A DNA stretch of 64,000 nt from an uncultured Clostridia bacterium (GTDB taxonomy: Bacteria > Bacillota > Clostridia > Christensenellales > Borkfalkiaceae): positions 1 to 64,000 of the forward strand of contig CANQOB010000004.1 in the NCBI GenBank assembly GCA_947625385.1, in the 5' to 3' direction. Under the pieces are notes generated by a model, which saw nothing but the letters and a program-made list of their open reading frames with translations, was not told where the DNA came from and did not search any database. Below are positions 57,189-64,000 of this stretch, piece after piece; the first letter of the stretch is position 1; every line of letters starts with the position of its first letter. Made by a program: the position numbers and the translations under genes.

Positions 57189-60100
57189 TTACTCCTCTTT
57201 CTTGGCTTTCGGGAAGAACATGAACAGCACGCATGCGCCGATTCCGAGGATGAGGACCACGTCCGCGACCGCCCACAGTGCGGGCACGACGGGAGAAAAC
57301 GGAGTCTTGCTGACGCCCGCGCCGAGCGCGACGTTGTAGGAGTCGTCGCCGTTCTTCTGATAATCCTTTGCCGCCATGTAGGTGTCCACATAGGTGTAGA
57401 GAATCCCCTTGACGGACTGACGGGAGGCATATTTGAGCGCATTGTCGGAGTCGATGGCAAGGCTCTGGTCGCCCGTAGGATTCGAGCCGAACAGCCACAG
57501 GTCGTTGCCCGCCTTGACTCCCTTGTCGAAATACTTCATATAGTCATCGTTCATGTGCCAGTCCGTGATCACAGAGCCGTGGAAGCCCCATTCGCCGCGG
57601 AGAACGTCGGTAAGGAGCGCATGGTTGTAGCCGCACCACACGGCGCCGAGCTTATTGAAGGCGCTCATCATGGCGTTTGCGCCGCCCTCCTTGACGCAGA
57701 TCTCGAACGGTTTGAGGTAGACCTCGCGCAGAGCTTGTTCGGGAATCCATTCGTACCAATCCTTTGCGTTTTCGCCGTTGTCGCTGAGCACGAAGTGCTT
57801 GACGTAACAATACAGGTTGAGCTGCTTTGCGCCGCGGACGGTCTCCGCACCGAGCTCGCCGGAGAGGACGGGGTCCTCGCTGTAATACTCGTAATTCCGG
57901 GTATTGTAGACGGAGCGGTGCAGATTGACGCCGGGAGCGTACCAGCCGTAGGCATTCGTGGCATTGCCGATCATGCCCTGTGCGCGACCGAGATTATAGG
58001 TGAGCCGCGTGTTCCAGCAGCACCCCGTCAACGTCTCCGCGGGGAACACCGCCCAGGAGGGGTCGGGATTGCCGGGAGAGATGACTGCCGAATTGAATCC
58101 CGCAGGTCCGTCCGTATTCATCTGGAAGGGCTTGCCGATGCTCTCGATGTTCATCGTGCGGAACCCGCCCTTGATGATGAGATTTGCGACATCGGTACGG
58201 GTCATCTGGTTGAGGAATTCGTTCCACGCGTCCTCATTGTCCCAGTCACAGAGCTCCTCGAAGAGTTCCTCGTTGACTTCGAGCTTGCGGGCGTTCGCCG
58301 CGCCCGTCAAATCGTCGTTGTTCGGTCTGGAACCGTCGGAAGCGACAACGGTGAGATAGCTCCCTGCATCGTTGCCGAAATCGATCCCGGCAGTATCCGC
58401 GCCCGCATCTCCCTCATAGGTGTACCCTGCCGCGCTCAGCGCCGACTGCGTGAGATTGTACGTCTCGACGGTGCGGGGGAAGTTCTCGAATTTGTTCTCG
58501 CGCGAGAGATAGGAGACGCCGCCCGCGATTCCGGTCGAGCCGTCGACGGGCATGTTCGCATAGGCAGTCGTCTCGGAATTGGTCGTAAAGCGGTTTTCGA
58601 CCTTCGCCCCCGTCGCGGGGTCGCTGTCGAATTTGATTCCGTCACAGTAGGGAAGCAGCGGCTCACAGTCATCGAGCGCTTCGTGCGCGTTCGCCATGAG
58701 TTTGATCTCGTAGTCGCCCTCGTCGAGCTCATAGCCCATATGGTTGTTCTGATTCTTGTCGTCCGCATCGTAGGACGCCATGTCGTATGCCGTGAAAGAG
58801 AGAACGACGTCCTGTTGGTCGAGCGAGACCCCTTCCCCGTTCACGGAGCCCGCCTTTTCGAGCTGGGCGGTCTTGCCGAACGCAAGAAGGTTGATGCTCG
58901 CCTTTTCGATCTGCCCCGAATAGTAGGGCGCCGAGTAATAGAGCTGGACGACCTCTGCGCCGCGGCGGTCGCCCGTATTGGCGACGTGTACGGTCACATA
59001 GTATTCCGTGTCGGGTTCGAGCAGATCGAGCCCGTCCGTCGGGACCTTCTCCTTTTCGCCCTTCTCGTTGACTTGATAATACCCGACTTCGGTGATCTCA
59101 TGCGAGAAGGTCGTATAGCTCAATCCGTAGCCGAACGGGAATTGAACGACGTCCTCATACGTCTTGCCGACGGAAGAGAAATACCCATCGGCGTCGGCGG
59201 TCTCATACCACTTGTAGCCGAAGTAGATACCTTCCTGATACACGATTCCGGCGTTCCCGGGATAGCCGTGCTGCGCGCCGTGCGAAAGTGCGTTCGCATA
59301 CACGGGATTTTCGGTCTGCCAGTCATAGGCATAGGTATCGGAGAGCCTGCCCGAGGGGCTGACCTCCACGAACTCGTAATCCCCCGTCCCCTCTCCGTTC
59401 TCATCGAGGATCTCGACGGGTTTTTCGCCGTAGAGCACCCACGGCACAGCCCGCGCGCCCGACTGCCCGGGAATCCCGATGTAGAGACATGCACGGATGT
59501 TTTTGTACGTTTCGAGGAAGCCGAGTTCGAGCGGGTTGGTCGTGTTGAGAAGGACGACGACGTCGAAACCGCCCTGTTCGAGTTTCTCGAAGATCGCCTT
59601 CTCCTCGGCGGTGAGTTCGAGGAATGTTCCGTCCCGATAGACGCTCATCTTGGTTTCGACGAGCTCGCCCCCGCCGCCGTTTTCGCAGCCCCAGCGGGAG
59701 AGCACGACGACCGCGGTGTTCGAGAAGCTCTTCGCTTCATTCATGAGGTCTGTCCCGTACCAATCCGCGCCGGGATTTTTGAGACTGTCCTCCGCATTCG
59801 CCCCTGTGGAGCCGTCTGCGCCGCGATAGTCGGCGTCTTTGACATCTCCGAGCGTCGTCGTGAATTCGTCGTACTTCGCCGCAAGCGCGGTGTTGTAGAG
59901 CGGTTCGTCATACTCGTAGATCTTTCTGTATTCCTCAAACGCTTCGAGCAGCGTCAAGTGCATGGGATTGCTCTCCTCGATGGGCGAGCCGCCGCTGCCG
60001 CCGCCGACGAGAAGGAAGCCGTTGTCGGACGAACCCCATCCGAAAAAGTTGACCTTGCTCCCCTTTTCGAGGGGCAGGAACCCGTCATCGTTTTTGAGAA

Positions 60101-60335
60101 GGACGAAACTTTCCTCCGCGATCTCCCCGATGAGGTCGTCCGCGGAATTGAGCGCATTCTCCGATTCGACCGTTCCCCCGCCGCTGCCGAGTCCTCCGAA
60201 GTAGGCGTGAAGAATGGATTGATAGGTGTAGAGAACGACATTCGCGGCGATCAAAGCGGCGCAAAGCACCGCCGCGACGGCGAAAAGTACGATTCTCTTC
60301 TTTCCCTTTTTCCCGGAAAAAAACGGAATTGCCAT
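57189..60335 (-). CDS. glycoside hydrolase family 3 protein, domain-permuted, TM helix at both ends
   Basis: 1048 aa; N-terminal EESFVLLKNDDGFLPL (GH3_C-like), FPFGYGLSYTTF, C-terminal barrel with GFHGSVITDWHMND. Confidence 0.88.
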   Translation of the reverse strand: MAIPFFSGKKGKKRIVLFAVAAVLCAALIAANVVLYTYQSILHAYFGGLGSGGGTVESENALNSADDLIGEIAEESFVLLKNDDGFLPLEKGSKVNFFGWGSSDNGFLLVGGGSGGSPIEESNPMHLTLLEAFEEYRKIYEYDEPLYNTALAAKYDEFTTTLGDVKDADYRGADGSTGANAEDSLKNPGADWYGTDLMNEAKSFSNTAVVVLSRWGCENGGGGELVETKMSVYRDGTFLELTAEEKAIFEKLEQGGFDVVVLLNTTNPLELGFLETYKNIRACLYIGIPGQSGARAVPWVLYGEKPVEILDENGEGTGDYEFVEVSPSGRLSDTYAYDWQTENPVYANALSHGAQHGYPGNAGIVYQEGIYFGYKWYETADADGYFSSVGKTYEDVVQFPFGYGLSYTTFSHEITEVGYYQVNEKGEKEKVPTDGLDLLEPDTEYYVTVHVANTGDRRGAEVVQLYYSAPYYSGQIEKASINLLAFGKTAQLEKAGSVNGEGVSLDQQDVVLSFTAYDMASYDADDKNQNNHMGYELDEGDYEIKLMANAHEALDDCEPLLPYCDGIKFDSDPATGAKVENRFTTNSETTAYANMPVDGSTGIAGGVSYLSRENKFENFPRTVETYNLTQSALSAAGYTYEGDAGADTAGIDFGNDAGSYLTVVASDGSRPNNDDLTGAANARKLEVNEELFEELCDWDNEDAWNEFLNQMTRTDVANLIIKGGFRTMNIESIGKPFQMNTDGPAGFNSAVISPGNPDPSWAVFPAETLTGCCWNTRLTYNLGRAQGMIGNATNAYGWYAPGVNLHRSVYNTRNYEYYSEDPVLSGELGAETVRGAKQLNLYCYVKHFVLSDNGENAKDWYEWIPEQALREVYLKPFEICVKEGGANAMMSAFNKLGAVWCGYNHALLTDVLRGEWGFHGSVITDWHMNDDYMKYFDKGVKAGNDLWLFGSNPTGDQSLAIDSDNALKYASRQSVKGILYTYVDTYMAAKDYQKNGDDSYNVALGAGVSKTPFSPVVPALWAVADVVLILGIGACVLFMFFPKAKKEE

Positions 60336-60373
60336 GAATTTTCTCCTTTTCGAAATTGCTTCCCGCGGTCGTA

Positions 60374-60401
60374 CTCTCCCCCCTGCTTACAGGGGGGAGA
60401 G
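60374..60401. repeat. 12-bp perfect intergenic hairpin
   Basis: CTCTCCCCCCTG ctta CAGGGGGGAGAG. Confidence 0.8.
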
Positions 60402-60430
60402 GTGTTACCGCGTCATGGGTCGTTTTCGGC

Positions 60431-62710
60431 TCAGTTCGCCGTCCACTTGATGTTCGTCAGCGTGAGCTCGTAGGCGGTGTTGGCTTTCGGCTGCAACTGC
60501 ATGTCGAAGAGCGAGAGACCGGAGCCGAGCGTGAACGTGACGGAGATCTGCTGTTCGACATTCGCTTTGAACGACTTATGGCTCTCTCCGTTGAAGGCGA
60601 TCTCGCAGTCATTCGACGCCTTTGCCGTCAGCGTGAGCGTATAGGACTTCCCTGCTTGATAGGCGGGGTCGTTGTAGAAGAGCTGGAAGCCGAAGGCGCA
60701 GACGTTTTCGTTGTCGCTCGAGAATTTTGCCGTGACGTCGAAGGAGCCGTCGCCGTTCTTCGTGTATTTCGCTTCCTGTACGGTGACCCACGAATAGTTG
60801 GGCTCGTATCCCTGATCGTTCCAATAGACCCAGTGGTCGGTCGCGCTCGCTTCGTCGCCGCTGACGATCGTGCCCGGCTCGGGGACGACTTCCGTCCATG
60901 TCATCTCGGTGATCGTAAACGTGCACGCGCCGAGGCGTCCCGCGCCGCCGTAAGCTTCCCCTTCTACCCCGTGCCAGACGTCGAAGAGAATCTGGATGGA
61001 ATAGCCGTTCGTCTCGGTGAATTGCGCGGTAAAGGTGTTCGCACCGTTCACGAGCGTGTGTTCCTCACCCGAAATGAGAATCTTCTGCCCTGCCGCCAAC
61101 GTGATGCCGGGATCCATCGTGCAGGTGAATTTCATCGTGAAGTTGTACTTCTTGCCCGTTTCAAGCTCGGGATTCTTGTAGTAGAGCTGGTAGCTGTCCC
61201 AGTTGCCGCTGCCGAGATAGTGGAAGGAGAGCACGCCGTTTTCGACCTTCGCATTCTGGAACCCTGCGTTCTCCCACTCTTCGCGGAAGTGCCATGTGCC
61301 GGGAGTCTCGAGCGCCGCATCCGCCCCGCCCTTCGTGACGGGATAATTGATGCCGCCGTTGTTGACGACGTACGTCGCAAGCTTGCCGGATTCGGCGGAG
61401 GTGCCGTATTCGCCCTTGCCAAGCGCCATGACGTGGACGTCATAGCTGCCGTCCTTCATATAATAATCCTCGAACGTGCCGCCCGTCTTGCCGCTCACGG
61501 TCGCGGCGGCGAGCGTCTTGCCGTTCTGTTTGAAGAGAAGGCGGTAGCCGGAGATGTTTGCGGCGTCGTTGGTATCGGTGATCGTGACGGTCTTGCCCGA
61601 AATCGCGAGCGCGGTGGGCGTGTTCAGCGTCTTGGGCGTATATTCCGTCCAGGAGACGTTGGAAATTTCGACCGTGGCGTCCGTGATGTTCGCGGCGCCC
61701 TCTACGCCCATCTTCAAGCTGAAAGATGCCATGGTGGCGCTCTGCACATAGTAGAGCGTATATTCATGGGTGCCCGACTGCACGTCGAGCGTCGAGCCGT
61801 TGAGGCTGACCTGTCCCGCCGCCGTGCTGTTCATCGTGAACGTGAGCTTATAATTCTTTCCCGCCGTCGTATTCGAGGACTGATAGAAGATCTGTATGCC
61901 GTAGAATGCGCCGGTGTTGTTGGAATATTCGACGGTCATCTTCTCGTTTCTGTATTCCGCACGGGCAACATTGACGACGACGCCCGCCCAAGACGCTTCT
62001 TTCGAGTTCCAATACCACCATTTATTGAAGTTTTCGGTTTTGCCGTAGACGTTAGACTCTTCTATCCAATCCATGGTATAGCTGCCGCCGACCGCGACGT
62101 CCTCTACGGTGACGTTGACCTTCGCGCTGCTGCCGCCCGCGGAAGCGGTGATGGTGACGGGCAGATCCGCCGACGTGGGATACACGCCGTGGATGGTCGC
62201 CTTGTTTTTGTTCGTCGCGTCGGGCGTCACGGTCGCCTTGCCGGAGTCGGAAGAAGCCCATGTCACGGTCGCGCCGCTCGACACTTCGGCGACGACAACG
62301 AGGTCGGCGTCTCTCTTGACGGTCGCGGTCTCGCCGAGCGCCGTCCCGTCCTCCTTTTTCAAGGTGATGGTCACGGCTTCTTTGGCATTGACGGTGACGG
62401 TCGCTTTCGCGCTGCGGCCGTCCTCATGCGTCGCGGTGATCTCCGCCGTCCCTTCGCCCTGCGCAGTCACTCTGCCGCGCGAAGTCACGGTCGCAACATC
62501 TTTGTTGCTTGTAGTCCAAGTGAGATCGGTCGCTTGGAGTTCGGTTTCGCCTTCGAGAACCTTGAACTGCTGCGATTCCCCTTCGGTCAATTCCACCGAT
62601 GAGGGGTTGAGGACAAGGTCTTTCGAGGCTTCCGGTGCGCAGGCAGCCGCAAAGGTCACGGCAAACAATGCCGCGAGCAGGGTCGCCGTAATGACGCGCA
62701 ATTTTCTCAT
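60431..62710 (-). CDS. secreted lipoprotein with Ig-like domains and three CBM-like modules
   Basis: 759 aa; signal peptide with LFAVTFAAAC; SSVELTEGESQQFKV Ig-like; three beta-rich repeats each with a Q(L/I)(F/Y)Y motif. Confidence 0.75.
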   Translation of the reverse strand: MRKLRVITATLLAALFAVTFAAACAPEASKDLVLNPSSVELTEGESQQFKVLEGETELQATDLTWTTSNKDVATVTSRGRVTAQGEGTAEITATHEDGRSAKATVTVNAKEAVTITLKKEDGTALGETATVKRDADLVVVAEVSSGATVTWASSDSGKATVTPDATNKNKATIHGVYPTSADLPVTITASAGGSSAKVNVTVEDVAVGGSYTMDWIEESNVYGKTENFNKWWYWNSKEASWAGVVVNVARAEYRNEKMTVEYSNNTGAFYGIQIFYQSSNTTAGKNYKLTFTMNSTAAGQVSLNGSTLDVQSGTHEYTLYYVQSATMASFSLKMGVEGAANITDATVEISNVSWTEYTPKTLNTPTALAISGKTVTITDTNDAANISGYRLLFKQNGKTLAAATVSGKTGGTFEDYYMKDGSYDVHVMALGKGEYGTSAESGKLATYVVNNGGINYPVTKGGADAALETPGTWHFREEWENAGFQNAKVENGVLSFHYLGSGNWDSYQLYYKNPELETGKKYNFTMKFTCTMDPGITLAAGQKILISGEEHTLVNGANTFTAQFTETNGYSIQILFDVWHGVEGEAYGGAGRLGACTFTITEMTWTEVVPEPGTIVSGDEASATDHWVYWNDQGYEPNYSWVTVQEAKYTKNGDGSFDVTAKFSSDNENVCAFGFQLFYNDPAYQAGKSYTLTLTAKASNDCEIAFNGESHKSFKANVEQQISVTFTLGSGLSLFDMQLQPKANTAYELTLTNIKWTAN

Positions 62711-62764
62711 AACGATACATCCTCCTGAAATTTTTATTGCACACGGCTTTTGCCGTTGTTGCCT

Positions 62765-64000
62765 CTATTTTTGATAGACGCGCACGTAATCCACCGCCAT
62801 CGACGCCGAGGTGAAGGAATCTTCGGGACCGATGCCGCCGTCGAAATTGCCTCCGACCGCTAAATCGAACAGGATATAGAAGTCGGTATCGAAGGGCGCG
62901 TCGGGGTCGTCCATGGCGCTCCGCGAAAACCATTCATAGCTCTTGATGACGTGCTTTGCGATTCGGTCTATATAGAATATCATGGAATCCGACGTCCATT
63001 CCAGCCCGTAGGTGTGCCATTCGGCGATCGACGAGGACAGGGAATGGTCGCGCGAAAGATAGCGGCTCTGCCAAGTCCCCTCGGTCGCGGGACCGAAATG
63101 GAGGGTCGTCCCCACATTGTAGGGGAGTCTGCCGCGCGCTTCCATGATATCGATCTCCCCGCTCGCAGGCCAGCCGCCGTACTTGTTGCGGGTGGAGCTG
63201 AAATCCGCGGGCTGCGGGAGCATCCAGAACGCGGGCCACATCCCGTTGCCGAGCGGGAGCCGCATCCGCGCCTCGAAGTAGCCGTAGGTGAAATACCGCC
63301 GGTCGCGCGTGGCGATGCGCGCCGAGGTGTACTCCATCCCCTCCCGCGCCTCTCTCTTTGCCGTGATCACGAGGGCGCCGTCTTGCAGAGAGACCGCATC
63401 CCGCGTGTAATATTGGAGCTCGTTGTTGCCCCAGTTCCAATTCTGCGTATCGTGACCGTGATAGATGTCGCGGATGCCCTCCTGATATTCCCAATCCGCG
63501 GAGAGCTCCGTGCCATCGAACTCGTCCCCCCAGACTTTGCGGTATGCCTCGGTGACGGTGACGGTGCAGTACGCCGAGCCCGCAGTCCTGCTCGTCGCGA
63601 AGATGCGGGTCTGTCCCGCGCCGACCGCAAAGACCGTGCCGTCCCCGTCCACCCGCGCGACCGCAGAATTTTCCGACGACCACTTCACGGCGGAGCCGTC
63701 CGAAGTCATCGCCGAGAGCGCTTGCTCTTCGCCTACGGTGAGTTCTGCGCGTTCAGGAATGACCTGCACCGTTCGGGACGTCCCCGTGACCGTGACGGTA
63801 CAATACGCCGCCTGCGCCGTCGGACTTTCGGCGACGATGCGCGTCGTACCGAATCCCGCGGCATAGACGAGCCCGCCTTCCACGGTGGCGATCCCGGCAT
63901 CCTCGGTGCGCCATGCGACGGCGGAACCGTCCGACGCCGTTGCGGTGAGCAGATACATTGCGCCGACCGAGAGCGTGATCGCGGTTTCGGAGAGGGTCAC
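62765..64000 (-). CDS. glycoside hydrolase family 16 (beta-glucanase/laminarinase-like) with N-terminal Ig-like repeats; 5' end outside the window
   Basis: GEIDIMEARG (ExDxxE catalytic motif), GNGMWPAFWMLP, FDLAVGGNFDGG, MAVDYVRVYQK. Confidence 0.92.
   Translation of the reverse strand: MTLSETAITLSVGAMYLLTATASDGSAVAWRTEDAGIATVEGGLVYAAGFGTTRIVAESPTAQAAYCTVTVTGTSRTVQVIPERAELTVGEEQALSAMTSDGSAVKWSSENSAVARVDGDGTVFAVGAGQTRIFATSRTAGSAYCTVTVTEAYRKVWGDEFDGTELSADWEYQEGIRDIYHGHDTQNWNWGNNELQYYTRDAVSLQDGALVITAKREAREGMEYTSARIATRDRRYFTYGYFEARMRLPLGNGMWPAFWMLPQPADFSSTRNKYGGWPASGEIDIMEARGRLPYNVGTTLHFGPATEGTWQSRYLSRDHSLSSSIAEWHTYGLEWTSDSMIFYIDRIAKHVIKSYEWFSRSAMDDPDAPFDTDFYILFDLAVGGNFDGGIGPEDSFTSASMAVDYVRVYQK

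Noticed and set aside
57066-60473. 1135-aa plus-strand ORF
   Set aside because: Exactly antisense to the well-supported GH3 gene; Arg/Val/Glu-rich low-complexity product with no motifs; stop-poor antisense frames are expected at this GC and codon bias.
60356-62602. 748-aa plus-strand ORF
   Set aside because: Antisense shadow of the Ig/CBM lipoprotein gene.

Overview
64-kb window of a high-GC, apparently spore-forming Clostridia-like (Bacillota) chromosome, coded almost entirely on the minus strand. I support about 60 CDS and two tRNAs (Leu-CAG, Arg-ACG). I saw no rRNA, CRISPR array, transposase, integrase or phage block. Recognisable blocks: sbcCD; spoIIGA-sigE-sigG-ylmC; a ylbH-I-J-K-like group (rsmD, coaD, ylbJ, patatin); trmK-nif3-rpoD-dnaG-dgt; a shikimate cluster (aroC-B-E-Q-K); nrdR-ispG-[polC-like]-rimP-nusA-ylxR-ylxQ-infB-rbfA-nrnA-truB-ribF; and a beta-glucan-type locus at the right edge (GH16, Ig/CBM-like lipoprotein, GH3). 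Main points for a second look: (1) a promoter-driven, heavily base-paired leader with mutually exclusive antiterminator/terminator helices upstream of an orphan lipoprotein gene (56871-57036); (2) a PolC-like protein at the usual polC position that has only the N-terminal/OB and DEDDh exonuclease parts (no PHP, no polymerase); (3) a DnaD-type primosome protein whose C-terminus is the zinc-binding N-domain of a DnaC/DnaI-type helicase loader, with no AAA+ ATPase; (4) a sua5/tsaC gene split by an apparent frameshift in a short GA repeat; (5) a VanZ-like protein with Ig-like repeats inserted after TM1; (6) a domain-permuted GH3 with a TM helix at each end. All calls are by eye from sequence; no database search was run.
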